Assembly: GCF_006542335.1 (NCBI RefSeq)
Contig: NZ_CP032485.1
Coordinates: 405,501-469,500 of the forward strand
Direction: 5' to 3'
Length of the DNA: 64,000 nucleotides
Source of the DNA: Neokomagataea tanensis
Lineage (GTDB): Bacteria; Pseudomonadota; Alphaproteobacteria; Acetobacterales; Acetobacteraceae
The notes below the pieces were generated by a model. The model was not told where the DNA came from, did not search any database, and saw only the letters and a list, made by a program, of their open reading frames with translations. The stretch's first letter is position 1. Each line of letters begins with the position of its first letter. Shown in pieces: positions 1-9,257 of the stretch. The translations under genes were made by a program, and so were the position numbers.

Positions 1-113
1 GAAGGCACGCGTTGACCTACCGCCTCAAATGCCAAAGCCAAGCAGGACAAAATTGCAGGCCGCGTCTCAGCCAAAGTACCGTCATAGTCCAGAAGAAAGA
101 TTGTATTTTTCAT
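1..113 (-). CDS. HAD-family phosphatase, N-terminal part only
   Basis: Only the first 37 codons are inside the window; the gene continues past base 1. The start is the ATG at 113. The N-terminus reads FLLDYDGTLAETRPA, which is motif I of haloacid-dehalogenase hydrolases (DxDGT, where the first Asp is the nucleophile and the second the acid/base), followed by the beginning of an alpha-helical cap resembling phosphoglycolate phosphatase-like enzymes. The substrate cannot be told from this fragment. It lies directly downstream of the lysozyme-inhibitor-like gene on the same strand, about 40 bases away, so the two may be co-transcribed with the glycosyltransferase upstream of them. Confidence 0.8.
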   Translation of the reverse strand, partial: MKNTIFLLDYDGTLAETRPAILSCLALAFEAVGQRVP

Positions 114-151
114 AAGATTTGACTCGTACCTTGGCTGTCAAATGGAACGAT

Positions 152-556
152 TTATTGGATTTCTTTGCACTTCAATGACGTTTTGGGATTTTCGACATCG
201 GAGAAACTAACCTCGCCGTGCTCTTCCCACCACTCGTAATGAGAAGCCACATACCTGGCACCGCTGGCAGAAATCACGTTCGTAAAAACTTGGGTGTTAT
301 TTTCAACTACAACGCCCGCAAGGCTAATGTCCCCCGCATTGATGTAATTCACACCGAACACGCCTTTGGGCAGAAGCTTTCTGAGGCTCGCAGGCTGTGC
401 ATCGCATTTATAGCGCGACGTCTGCAGCGGCTGATTTTTTCCGACGCTAAACGATAACGGAATTTGTAAAACACGCCCCGCAGCGGCCTCAGCATCCGTA
501 CCAAACAATCCCATAGCCAAAAGCGTACACAGAGAAAAATAACCAGAAAGCTTCAT
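152..556 (-). CDS. Secreted MliC-like lysozyme inhibitor domain protein
   Basis: A 134-residue protein with a Sec signal peptide (MKLSGYFSLCTLLAMGLFGTDAEAAA, cleavage probably after AEA/AAA). The mature part carries the pattern of the MliC/C-lysozyme-inhibitor family: YKC near the start, a central ISASGARYV segment, an aromatic YEWW stretch and a closing Cys (SLKC) that could pair with the first. In characterised MliC proteins the SGxxY loop enters the lysozyme active site, so this periplasmic protein may protect peptidoglycan from lysozyme. The family call rests on motif order, not on a search. It is not lipidated (no lipobox Cys), unlike the classic MliC, so it resembles the periplasmic PliC type. 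It sits between a GT4 gene and a HAD gene, all on the minus strand. Confidence 0.6.
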   Translation of the reverse strand: MKLSGYFSLCTLLAMGLFGTDAEAAAGRVLQIPLSFSVGKNQPLQTSRYKCDAQPASLRKLLPKGVFGVNYINAGDISLAGVVVENNTQVFTNVISASGARYVASHYEWWEEHGEVSFSDVENPKTSLKCKEIQ

Positions 557-571
557 GACGTGTTCCTTTTT

Positions 572-1654
572 CTAACGGTCCCCCGACTGTAAAGCAGAGG
601 CCTTACTTGTCAAAGTACGATAAAAATCAGCCACGCGCGCAGCCTGCACGTCTGGCCGCCAAAGCGCCATATCCCAGTCTCGCAAGGAAGAGGATGCGCA
701 CAACTCCTCCAATGCTCCCACCATTGCCTGCAGGTTTTCAGGCTCAATAAAACACTCTGGTGCATCTGCTAAAATATCGAGCACCCCACCTGCAGCAGTC
801 GCTCGGACAGGCAGACCAGCCGCCATAGCTTCCAACAAAACCAGACCAAACGGCTCATGGTGTGACGGCATTACAAAAGCATCAAACCCCGCAAAAAGGC
901 TTGGCATATCTTTACGATACCCCATGAAATGGATGTCTGTGCTCTCTCGTGACATAGCCTCCAACGTCAACCGCTGGGGGCCGTCCCCTACAAACACCAA
1001 AGCCGCCCCCGCTGGCCTTCGCGCTGCTCCCCACGCTTTGATAAGAGTTTTGAAACCCTTTTCTTCCACCATTCGACCAGCTGCCACGACCAAAAATGCG
1101 TGCTGCGGCAAGCCCAATTCTTTCCGCACAGCATCCCGCAATACGCTGCGCTCACTGGGCTTAACTTCCACAGCCGTCCAATTTGGCACAATACGTGCCC
1201 GCTGCTTCTGCGCCTGCGGAAGCTCTTCAAACTGCCAACGTGCTATACAAATCAGTGCGTCATGCGTGCCATAGCTTCGCTCGCGGTAACGTGTATGCAG
1301 TGTGGCCAGAAGTGGCGTTTTTCCACCGATCCCTAAACGCCGCAACCACGTGGCACGCGCAGAAGCACGCCCCAAATGCGTATGAATAATATCGTAATGC
1401 CCCGAACGCCATAATTGAGCGAGGCTCACAAGATACCCCCAACGCCCAGCCCGAATGACACGAACACTCGGGGCTAAGTGCTGCGTAATATCTCCACCTG
1501 TTCGGGCATCGCACGTCTCACGCTCCAGTAACACGGTGACGTCACAAGATTGCGCTTGTAGGGCGCTTAATTGGGCAACATGCCGTTCAGTTCCTGCAAA
1601 TTCACACGTTGATAACGCGTGTAAAATGCGCAAACGGGCCGGATCGTCGTTCAC
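572..1654 (-). CDS. GT4-family glycosyltransferase
   Basis: A 360-residue two-domain (GT-B) glycosyltransferase. Near residue 20 the acceptor domain has FAGTERHVAQL, a typical glycine-rich entry of group 1 transferases. The donor-binding domain starts at about residue 190 (VVAAGRMVEEKGFKTLI), then VFVGDGPQ and finally EPFGLVLLEAMAAGLPV, the E-x7-E motif that holds the nucleotide sugar. The reading starts at a GTG (1652-1654), 12 bases after the stop of the membrane-protein gene upstream. Cytoplasmic. It probably adds a sugar to a lipid-linked or envelope glycan, but donor and acceptor cannot be read from the sequence. Confidence 0.85.
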   Translation of the reverse strand: MNDDPARLRILHALSTCEFAGTERHVAQLSALQAQSCDVTVLLERETCDARTGGDITQHLAPSVRVIRAGRWGYLVSLAQLWRSGHYDIIHTHLGRASARATWLRRLGIGGKTPLLATLHTRYRERSYGTHDALICIARWQFEELPQAQKQRARIVPNWTAVEVKPSERSVLRDAVRKELGLPQHAFLVVAAGRMVEEKGFKTLIKAWGAARRPAGAALVFVGDGPQRLTLEAMSRESTDIHFMGYRKDMPSLFAGFDAFVMPSHHEPFGLVLLEAMAAGLPVRATAAGGVLDILADAPECFIEPENLQAMVGALEELCASSSLRDWDMALWRPDVQAARVADFYRTLTSKASALQSGDR

Positions 1655-1666
1655 CGAAGTTGCTCG

Positions 1667-2200
1667 TTAGCGGAGTTGGCCACTTGTACTCCACGGCCCA
1701 TCAATAATCTGGCCGTTTTTCTGCGCAAATCGGGCACGGGGGGGACGCGGCTGGCAGGCAACAAAGTAAAGCCCCAGCACAAACGTAATCTGCGATAAAA
1801 GCATAACAAAAGACACATCAAACATTATGCCGTGCGCCCCAAGGCACCACCAAGCCTGATATAAAACAAAAGCAATTGAGATGAGGCGTTGCGCCATCAG
1901 CATTGGGCGCAGGGGGTTCATCATACCAGCGCGGACCAAAGGCGCACTGCGTTTCATGCCCATGAAAAATGCAAAGTTCATGAGCAGGATGAGGCAAGAA
2001 TCCACCGTATCCCCAAAAGAGGCGCCCAAAAGGACAATTGGCATTAGCAGCGCCATCGCGGTCAGCATCAGTGAACCAAGTTGGAAGCTCATACCCAGTT
2101 GAATTGCTGCCCTTTCAAAAGGCAAGCGATCCGCGAGAGGTTGAAACAGTTGATCAATCAACCAACCATCCCAGCGTGTGAGGCGTTCTGCAAAAGTCAT
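1667..2200 (-). CDS. Small integral membrane protein, function unknown
   Basis: A 177-residue protein with about four hydrophobic stretches: roughly residues 36-60 (GSLMLTAMALLMPIVLLGA), 65-80, 103-123 and 126-146, separated by short polar loops. This suggests an inner-membrane protein. I do not recognise a family. It lies immediately upstream of the GT4 gene in the same direction (about 12 bases apart) and could be translated with it, which would fit a role in envelope polysaccharide work; this is inference only. The start at 2200 lies 139 bases from the divergent M16 protease gene, so the promoters of both units must be in 2201-2339. Confidence 0.65.
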   Translation of the reverse strand: MTFAERLTRWDGWLIDQLFQPLADRLPFERAAIQLGMSFQLGSLMLTAMALLMPIVLLGASFGDTVDSCLILLMNFAFFMGMKRSAPLVRAGMMNPLRPMLMAQRLISIAFVLYQAWWCLGAHGIMFDVSFVMLLSQITFVLGLYFVACQPRPPRARFAQKNGQIIDGPWSTSGQLR

Positions 2201-2339
2201 AGGCTGTTCTTACTGCACTCCCCTGAACAACGCACATCTTTTTCTACCCTGCCTTATTATAAACATCCTGACTGGACAGGTTAAGAAACGTAACGCTAAC
2301 GTGACTGTTACAACATATTTTCGGGGAATTTTTGACACT

Positions 2340-5036
2340 ATGCCTAGCTTTGCTCGTTTCCCTCGCGCAGCATTATTAGCTGCGTCTATTTTAGCCTCAC
2401 CCGTTTTTATATCCAGCCATGCCAATGCTCAGGCAACGAGCGGCGCGCAAGATGAGAGCAATGTCACCCGAGCCACCCTCTCCAATGGCCTAAAAATTGT
2501 TATTGTAAGCGACCCCCTCGCACCGGTCGTACAAACCATGATCAATTATGAAACAGGGTCCGTTAACGCGCCAAAGGGGTTCTCAGGCACAGCACACGCC
2601 CTTGAACACATGATGTTCAATGGATCGCAGAGCCTCTCAAGGGACCAGCTTTCCACTATCAGCGCCCAGCTCGGTAACAACGACAACGCCGATACAACAT
2701 CAGACGTAACGCAATATTATTTCACGGCCCCGGCCGCTAATCTGGATGTTCCTCTACAAATCGAAGCCGGACGTATGCGCGGCCTGAACATCACAGATGC
2801 TGAATGGGCCCATGAAAAAGGCGCCATCGAGCAGGAAGTCTCCAGAGACTTGTCCAGCCCGTTTTACCGAATGTTCGCCCAGATAAGAGGTATCATTTTT
2901 AAAGACACCCCCTACGAAGAAGACGCACTAGGCTCTCGTCCCTCTTTCGACAAAACAACAGCTACGACTTTACGCACATTCTACAACCAGTGGTACGGTC
3001 CAAATAACGCAACACTGGTCATAACGGGCGACGTCAACCCAAAAGCGGCACTTGCACAGGCCGAAGCAGCCTTTGGTAAAATTCCCGCAATAACTCTTCC
3101 CAAGCGCCCGGAAGTGCACCCCGAGCCAATTAAAGCTCAAGCCATTAAACTTGATACCGACCTACCCGCGACATTTCTCGTAAACGCGTGGCAAGCACCC
3201 GGCGCGCGCGATAAAGATTACGCGGCCTTCACGCTGCTCGCAGATGTACTGGGCAGCAACCGCGCAGACTTGTTTGGTCTAGTACCCTCAGGCAAGGCAC
3301 TCGGAACAGGGTTTGAGTACGACCCAGACCCACAGGCAGGCCTCGCTTTCTCTTATGCAGCCCTGCCATCATCGGCTAATCCAGAGCCCCTGCGCCAAGC
3401 CATCGCTGCCGTATTCGCGCATTACCGCCAAAATGGCATTCCTGAAGATCTCATCGAAGCAGCACGCCGCAAAGAAATTGCATCGATTGAGTTTAATGCC
3501 AACAGCATCTCAAGCTTGGCAAATACTTGGTCGCAGGCACTTACATTCAACCACCTTTCCAGCCCGCAAGACATGATCACCGCTTTCCATAAAGTAACGA
3601 AAGCACAGATTGATGAGCTGGCCAAAAAACTCCTCGACCCTGAGCACATGCTGACTGTCACTCTCACGCCGAATAATAAGGGCGTTGCCACGGGTGCCAA
3701 AGGCTTCGGCGGCGCTGAATCCTTCTCTTCTCCACCTTCCCGAAAAGTGGCTCTGCCAAGCTGGGCAACAAACGCCCTCTCGCGCCTCACCCTCCCGCCC
3801 GCAGCCGCTATCCCGACCGCTTATACTCTCTCAAACGGCATCCGCCTGATTGTCCAGCCAGAGCATGTAAGTCACACGGTCGTACTTCAGGGGATGATCC
3901 GCCAAAACGCAGACTTACAGGAACCGAGCGGCAAAGAAGGCCTCTCAAGCCTGACGAGTTCCCTGTTCCTCTTTGGCAGCAAACAACATGACCGCCTAGC
4001 ACTCGCCCGCGCCTTTGATGACCTTGCTGCATCTGAAACAGCAGGTGCGAGCTTCAGCGTCTCAGCACTGTCCGACGCTTTCCCAAAAGCGCTTAACCTC
4101 TTGGCTGAACACGAGCTTAATCCCGCCTTCCCGGCACAGGCATTCCGCATTGAACAAACACAAGCCGCGCAATCCACCGCTGGCTTAATGCAATCACCTA
4201 GCTACAAGTTCAACAAAGCACGCCACGCGGCACTCGTCCCTGCAAACGACCCTACCTTGCGTGAAGCAACACCCAAAACCATCATGGGCCTGACCCTGCC
4301 AGACGTGCAGAACTACTACGCGGCAACTTACCGCCCTGACCTGACAACCATTGTCGTCATTGGGGACATCACACCCGAAGCGGCACGCGACGAAGTCGAA
4401 AAAGCATTTGGTGGCTGGAAGGCTCAAGGACCAATGCCGCAAATCGACCTACCAACAGTTCCACTCAGCAAAAGCTCCAAAATCAACACCGCTGATCCAG
4501 GCCGCTCGCAAGACGAAGTCCATCTCTCCGAAACAATCGGCCTTAACGTCAACGACCCTCAGCACTATGCTCTTACAGTCGGCAATACGATCTTAGGTGA
4601 AGGCTTCTCTTCACTCCTGATGCAGGATCTGCGTGTTAAAACAGGCTACGTCTACGGCGTGGGCAGCAGCTTCAACTACTCCCGCACCCGCGCCTCTTTC
4701 TCTATCTCTTTTGGTTCAGACCCAAGCAAAGTCTCCAAAGCACGTGAGCACGCTTTGCAAGACGTTGAGACCATGCGCGTAAAGCCTGTTTCGGACGATA
4801 CCCTCAACCTCGCCAAGGCAGCTCTGCTACGTGACCTTCCGATCGAACGCTCCAGCTTCGATGGGCTGGCGGATAATATTCTAAGCCTCAGCAGCCTTGG
4901 ACGTCCGCTGGATACGCCGAACCGCATGGCACAGGCCATCTACACAATGACACCACAGCAGGTTCAAGCTGCATTCGCACAATGGGTAAGACCAAATGAC
5001 CTTGCACAGGCCGTGCTTGGCCCAGCCCCCCAATAA
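2340..5036 (+). CDS. M16-family zinc metalloprotease, periplasmic, two-lobed
   Basis: An 898-residue protein when started at the ATG at 2340. An upstream in-frame ATG at 2178 would add 54 residues with no signal-peptide character, whereas the ATG at 2340 opens directly on a Sec signal peptide (about residues 1-31, ending SSHANA/QA). The N-terminal lobe has the inverted zinc motif HALEH (His86, Glu89, His90) and a distal Glu in GAIEQEVSRD (about residues 161-170), so it is catalytically complete. The C-terminal lobe (about 480-898) is a second M16 fold without the motif and carries the R/Y-type segment VKTGYVYGVGSSF that helps bind substrate in this family. Such pitrilysin-like proteins degrade peptides in the periplasm. 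The gene is followed by two hairpins. Confidence 0.9.
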   Translation: MPSFARFPRAALLAASILASPVFISSHANAQATSGAQDESNVTRATLSNGLKIVIVSDPLAPVVQTMINYETGSVNAPKGFSGTAHALEHMMFNGSQSLSRDQLSTISAQLGNNDNADTTSDVTQYYFTAPAANLDVPLQIEAGRMRGLNITDAEWAHEKGAIEQEVSRDLSSPFYRMFAQIRGIIFKDTPYEEDALGSRPSFDKTTATTLRTFYNQWYGPNNATLVITGDVNPKAALAQAEAAFGKIPAITLPKRPEVHPEPIKAQAIKLDTDLPATFLVNAWQAPGARDKDYAAFTLLADVLGSNRADLFGLVPSGKALGTGFEYDPDPQAGLAFSYAALPSSANPEPLRQAIAAVFAHYRQNGIPEDLIEAARRKEIASIEFNANSISSLANTWSQALTFNHLSSPQDMITAFHKVTKAQIDELAKKLLDPEHMLTVTLTPNNKGVATGAKGFGGAESFSSPPSRKVALPSWATNALSRLTLPPAAAIPTAYTLSNGIRLIVQPEHVSHTVVLQGMIRQNADLQEPSGKEGLSSLTSSLFLFGSKQHDRLALARAFDDLAASETAGASFSVSALSDAFPKALNLLAEHELNPAFPAQAFRIEQTQAAQSTAGLMQSPSYKFNKARHAALVPANDPTLREATPKTIMGLTLPDVQNYYAATYRPDLTTIVVIGDITPEAARDEVEKAFGGWKAQGPMPQIDLPTVPLSKSSKINTADPGRSQDEVHLSETIGLNVNDPQHYALTVGNTILGEGFSSLLMQDLRVKTGYVYGVGSSFNYSRTRASFSISFGSDPSKVSKAREHALQDVETMRVKPVSDDTLNLAKAALLRDLPIERSSFDGLADNILSLSSLGRPLDTPNRMAQAIYTMTPQQVQAAFAQWVRPNDLAQAVLGPAPQ

Positions 5037-5053
5037 ACCGTACCACTACACCC

Positions 5054-5082
5054 TTACCAGAGAGCATACCGCTCTCTGGTAA
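5054..5082 (+). repeat. Perfect 12-bp hairpin after the M16 gene
   Basis: Bases 5054-5065 and 5071-5082 are perfect inverted copies around a 5-base loop (ATACC). It starts 18 bases after the M16 stop. No T-run follows, so on its own it is not a classical terminator; it may protect the mRNA 3' end or act together with the terminator 20 bases further on. Confidence 0.7.
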
Positions 5083-5102
5083 CACACAGCGTCAGACACA
5101 AT

Positions 5103-5139
5103 AAAAAAGGCGGGAAGGAAAATCCTTCTCGCCTTTTTT
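5103..5139. terminator. Bidirectional rho-independent terminator
   Basis: A stem of about 17 bp with a 3-base AAA loop (5120-5122). It is flanked by an A-run on the left and a T-run on the right, so it can work for both convergent genes: the M16 protease (+) and the CgeB-like transferase (-). One G-T pair lies in the stem; the rest is perfect. Confidence 0.9.
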
Positions 5140-5163
5140 ATTGCTTAGTAAGAAGCCAGCTCT

Positions 5164-6186
5164 TTAGCCAATCAGCCCTTCCGCCTTCAGCACGGACAGA
5201 GCCTGTTCAATACGGTGCTTGTACAAGTGCTCCTTCTCCGTGCGGGCCTGAGCCTTGCGCGCCATGCTCAACCGCTTGGCGTCATCGCTCAGATAAGTCG
5301 CAACGATGTTCTCAAAGTCTTTTCTGTTTGAGAATGTCGGGATTTCATCAGGGCGGAAATAGCGCCGTATTTCATGCGTATCCTCGTGGAATACCTGAAA
5401 CGCTCCAGCCAAAGCGGCCTCAAAAGTACGCGGACCCGGCGTTGAAGGCGCAATGATGAAGCGCTTGTTCTCGAAATGCAGCGAACGACCGAGGTTAAGC
5501 ACCAATTTGGAACGGCGGTATAACTCAACCAGCTGGTTCTTCTCGATACGAGCGTCCGAGAAACCAATTCCTAGCTCGCCCCAACCTGGCCCAATAATTT
5601 TAATATTGAGGTCACGCAAAACGGGCAGAAGGTTACGCACGATGTCTTTGCGGCTTGTAAACGCAACACCGCAGAACAACACGTCAATTGTCTTCTCAAC
5701 GGTCTCATCAATTGGCATGTAGTGCAGCTTGGGGCTTGCAGCTAATGGCAAGTGGAACACACGGTCGCGTTGATAGAAGTTATGCCCCCAGCGATCGCAC
5801 GAGAAAACAACGTCGAAATCGTCAGCGACGCGATAATTTGCATCTTGCTCATAGGGGTCTTCCGTTGCCCAGAAGACCGTTACAGCACCGATCTTGCGCG
5901 CCTCACGGCAGACTTCGCCAAAATACGTGCTCTCTGGCAAATATGAGCCGATCGCAAAAACAATCGTAGGCTTTAACAGTGCAATCGAGGCAGCAGCTGC
6001 AGAAATATGAACCGCGGTTACGTTATCCTCACCAAAACATGCAGCCCAACCGTCCATAATGGACTCACGGATCTGCGCATTCGCTTGGCTTTCGTAACGT
6101 CCACCACTGCAGACCAAAACCCGACCCGTCAGGCCAGAGGCTGAAATCGCCGTTTCGTCAGGACGTTCAATCACGGTTTCCGACAT
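5164..6186 (-). CDS. CgeB-type glycosyltransferase (GT1-like)
   Basis: A 340-residue protein of the CgeB / glyco_trans_1_2 kind. It shows the family landmarks: an early GRVLVCSGGRYE strand, the acidic WATEDPYEQD segment (about 106-115), FSCDRWGHN, the LPLAASPKLH turn (about 146), a second domain starting with DVLFCGVAFTSRK, and near the C-terminus PGPRTFEAALAGAFQV, which corresponds to the sugar-nucleotide site. CgeB was first seen in Bacillus spore coat maturation; relatives in Gram-negatives glycosylate surface structures. No signal peptide, so cytoplasmic. It is the last gene of a three-gene unit with the two giant transferases upstream, whose 1116-residue member contains a second CgeB-like domain. 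Acceptor unknown. Confidence 0.82.
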   Translation of the reverse strand: MSETVIERPDETAISASGLTGRVLVCSGGRYESQANAQIRESIMDGWAACFGEDNVTAVHISAAAASIALLKPTIVFAIGSYLPESTYFGEVCREARKIGAVTVFWATEDPYEQDANYRVADDFDVVFSCDRWGHNFYQRDRVFHLPLAASPKLHYMPIDETVEKTIDVLFCGVAFTSRKDIVRNLLPVLRDLNIKIIGPGWGELGIGFSDARIEKNQLVELYRRSKLVLNLGRSLHFENKRFIIAPSTPGPRTFEAALAGAFQVFHEDTHEIRRYFRPDEIPTFSNRKDFENIVATYLSDDAKRLSMARKAQARTEKEHLYKHRIEQALSVLKAEGLIG

Positions 6187-6263
6187 TATTCCACCTGTTC
6201 CCTCAAAGAGTTCGCTATTGCGAAACGGCCTTATACTAAACGTTTAATCAAAGCCCTATCTGG

Positions 6264-9239
6264 TCACACAATACAAGCCTGTATTATCTGGTCGAGATCA
6301 CGCCTGAACTTAGCGGGTGAGCAATCTTCTCGAATCGCTGTTAGCGCTTCATTACGGAGCTGCCCCCATAATTCACGATCTTGATACAAACGTACTATAG
6401 CGTCAGCAAAAGACTTTGCATCATTAATACCAGCATGCAGCACCTGCTTCCCGTTGTCCCACCCAACTTGCGAGGCCAGCAAAGACGTTACCACCATTGG
6501 AATACCGAGGCTGGCAGCCTCTTGCACCTTGAATGGTAGCCCTCCGGCAAAGCGTGTCGGCGCAACGAATATGCGGTGCCGGTTAAACAAAGGCTCCAAG
6601 TCATGTACGGCCCCGACGATATCCACCCTCGGATGCAGGGCAAAAGGGCTCATATCAACTGACTGACTAATAAACCCGGCAATGGTGAACTTCACATCAC
6701 TCGGCAAAACATCATCTAGGTGAGGTAAAACCTCCTCTACAAACCATTCAAGGCTATCATGGTTTGGAGAACCCGGATCATGCAAAGCCCCTAAGAACAA
6801 AATGTCCTTACGCTCTTCAAAACTAGCCGGGGTAGGCTTGGGTTTCATTTCATGCCCTAAGACAGAAACATTTTCATAACCCGCCCGCCGTACCAGCCCT
6901 GCATCGCTCTCTGTCACCGTTACGATACGCTGACAGAAATGCGCCACGTCCAGCTCTTCTTGCAGCATTTCATCAAAACTCTGCTCAGCTGGCTCTAAGT
7001 CCAAAACTTCCAGTCGGCCGAGAGTTCTGGGGGTTGCAATGACCTCCGTATCCAAAACGGCACCGCCGCTCGGCAGATAACGACTCATCTCATTCAGAAC
7101 TGGTAGAAGCCGGACCATATTATGCGTCCGACCGACCCAGAGAAGATCATAATACCCGGTACGTTCCTGAATAAATTGCGCGAAATCAGCAACATGCAAA
7201 TCCGGCAGCAACTCTACTGTTTCAGGGAAGTCTCCAAAAACATCCAGAACACTCTGCTCACGTGGCAGCATGGGGAAAACCGTTACGTGGTAGCCCAGGG
7301 CAGCCATCTCTCGCACAACATCGTTAGACCGCACATAGCCTGAGCCCAAGCGACGCAAAGGCAGTCGGTCCTCAACGAATAGAATGCGCTTTTCTTCACC
7401 GCGCCTCTCACGTGCATGGACGGCATTTCTGAGATGTGGCGGGTGCTGGTTTCTCAGGAAGTCCGTATGCGCACGCGCAAAAGCTTTGAGATTCGCCTGC
7501 ATCAATGTCAGGGAACCTGATGCCCCCGAGCTACCAAACTCCAGATGCTCAATAACAATTGTCGGGTCATAGACAATCCGGAAGCCTGCCTTGATTATGC
7601 GTACGCACAAATCCGCATCTTCAAAATATGCTGGCCTAAAGCGCGGATCGTAACCCGAAAGACGTCGCAGAAGCGACGAACGCACAACAATAAATGCCGC
7701 CGAGCAGTAATCTACGTCACGTATGAAATTTGCCTCAGGCAAATTAGGGTCTGCATCTCTTTTGTAGCCGTAGGTGCTGCCATCGCGCCAGACAACTGAC
7801 CCAGCTTCTTGCAAATGCATGTTGGTGCGTATGATCTTGGCACCAACTGCACCGATATTTGCTTCCGAGCGGATACGCTTGAGAGATAATTTTAAAGCAT
7901 CTGGTGCAAGGCGAATGTCATTGTTCAGGTACAAAACAAAAGGTGCTTCAACCTCCTCCAGCCCTGCATTACACCCTTCCAAATACCCTATGTTGTATCT
8001 AAACCGCAGCAGCTTGACGCCTCGCACGAACTGCAAAAGCTGTCGGCTTTGATCATGCGAGCCAGAATCAACGATGATGACCTGTATGGCTCCGGCATAA
8101 TTTGCACGCAATGAGGCCAAAGCCTGCATGGTGAGCGCAATTTTATTATACAAAACCATAATTACACTTATTTCCGGCAAGCCAGAATAAGTGAAGTCTA
8201 ACCGTCGGCGCACCAACATCGGCAATTGTGCTTCAGCTTCACGCTCAAACACAATCTTGGCTTGTACCTCGTCAATCTCCGCAACGCCGGCCAGAGCTGC
8301 TTGAGAGTCTGGAGTAACGCGCCCCGCAACGTAATGCGTAAAAGGCGTATCAAAGAGCTTGTTCCTCAGATCCCGCCGCACTTGCGGACGAGACATGTAG
8401 GAATCCATCCCGAGGTTTTTCCCAGGTGAACGCCCCTCATTCGCTCCAAAACGGACAAAATGATCGTACCCATTCCGAAATACCCCCTGCTCAAGAGCAG
8501 CTTTTAAATCGGGGTAAAGCTGGGCGTACTCCTCTTCGGAGAAGAACTCGAGCGGATCAAACTGGCGCGCACGATCATTTGTCATGTAGTGGTGCAGCGC
8601 ATTGCCATACCGGCCATCATCAATCTCTTTTTGGACCGCCGGGTAATGGTTCAGGTACCACACTGGGTCAAAATACCACGAGACACGACCAGCATCTGCG
8701 ACTTCTGCCGGAAGAACTAGCCATGATGCGAACAAACTAAGCCGCACATCAAAATATTCGGGAAAGCGTAACGCTAGCTCACGACATAAGTCGGAGTTGA
8801 AAAATCGATGACCTACATAGTTCCGCTCGGCGCCGACCTCCAAAAAATGGTCATATCCATTTGAGAAGCCCTGCTCCTCAAGCGCTCGCTGTGTCAGTTC
8901 ATGATAACGACGACGGTATTCGAGTTCATCGAACAGCCAGTGCCCTGAGTTATGAACATAGCCACCCGCACAGTAATGCGCGAAGCCAGATTCATAAGAC
9001 CCTTCGATAACGGCGCGGCGAACATCAGGGTAAAACTCTAAGTACCAAACCTCATCGAAATACCGATTAGGCGAATGGCCGTATCTCTGACCGTACTGTT
9101 TGTAAAATACCTCGACGTCATCAATACCTTCTCGCGCCATCCACTCACGAGCTTCTGGATAGCGCAGAAGATACCAGTCCGCCTCGAAAAGGCGCCAGCT
9201 TGGCTGGCGCGCTTCCCTTATGCTGTTTTCACCAGACAT
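6264..9239 (-). CDS. Bifunctional GT2-GT4 glycosyltransferase with N-terminal WYL/YPDV repeats
   Basis: A 991-residue protein in three blocks. Residues 17-272 hold five imperfect repeats of about 40 residues, each with an aromatic WYL/EY start, a YP(D/E)V-like core and a closing HY..G segment (near 17, 60, 102, 188 and 232). Residues 355-600 are a GT-A (GT2) domain: ISVIMVLYNK opening, VDSGS, the metal/nucleotide motif LNND (about 438-441), and the FEDADLC catalytic-base region near 540. Residues 617-991 are a GT-B/GT4 domain with a LFLGALHDPGSPN donor loop and FKVQEAASLGIPMV near the C-terminus. It probably extends a glycan by two different linkages. It is encoded 18 bases downstream of the 1116-residue transferase gene. 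The repeat block is known from some large glycosyltransferases but its role is not. Confidence 0.85.
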   Translation of the reverse strand: MSGENSIREARQPSWRLFEADWYLLRYPEAREWMAREGIDDVEVFYKQYGQRYGHSPNRYFDEVWYLEFYPDVRRAVIEGSYESGFAHYCAGGYVHNSGHWLFDELEYRRRYHELTQRALEEQGFSNGYDHFLEVGAERNYVGHRFFNSDLCRELALRFPEYFDVRLSLFASWLVLPAEVADAGRVSWYFDPVWYLNHYPAVQKEIDDGRYGNALHHYMTNDRARQFDPLEFFSEEEYAQLYPDLKAALEQGVFRNGYDHFVRFGANEGRSPGKNLGMDSYMSRPQVRRDLRNKLFDTPFTHYVAGRVTPDSQAALAGVAEIDEVQAKIVFEREAEAQLPMLVRRRLDFTYSGLPEISVIMVLYNKIALTMQALASLRANYAGAIQVIIVDSGSHDQSRQLLQFVRGVKLLRFRYNIGYLEGCNAGLEEVEAPFVLYLNNDIRLAPDALKLSLKRIRSEANIGAVGAKIIRTNMHLQEAGSVVWRDGSTYGYKRDADPNLPEANFIRDVDYCSAAFIVVRSSLLRRLSGYDPRFRPAYFEDADLCVRIIKAGFRIVYDPTIVIEHLEFGSSGASGSLTLMQANLKAFARAHTDFLRNQHPPHLRNAVHARERRGEEKRILFVEDRLPLRRLGSGYVRSNDVVREMAALGYHVTVFPMLPREQSVLDVFGDFPETVELLPDLHVADFAQFIQERTGYYDLLWVGRTHNMVRLLPVLNEMSRYLPSGGAVLDTEVIATPRTLGRLEVLDLEPAEQSFDEMLQEELDVAHFCQRIVTVTESDAGLVRRAGYENVSVLGHEMKPKPTPASFEERKDILFLGALHDPGSPNHDSLEWFVEEVLPHLDDVLPSDVKFTIAGFISQSVDMSPFALHPRVDIVGAVHDLEPLFNRHRIFVAPTRFAGGLPFKVQEAASLGIPMVVTSLLASQVGWDNGKQVLHAGINDAKSFADAIVRLYQDRELWGQLRNEALTAIREDCSPAKFRRDLDQIIQACIV

Positions 9240-9257
9240 TTCATATGTCCTCTAATT

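Noticed and set aside
2178..2339. Upstream start of the M16 protease gene
   Set aside because: The 54 added residues are not a signal peptide, whereas the ATG at 2340 opens directly on one.
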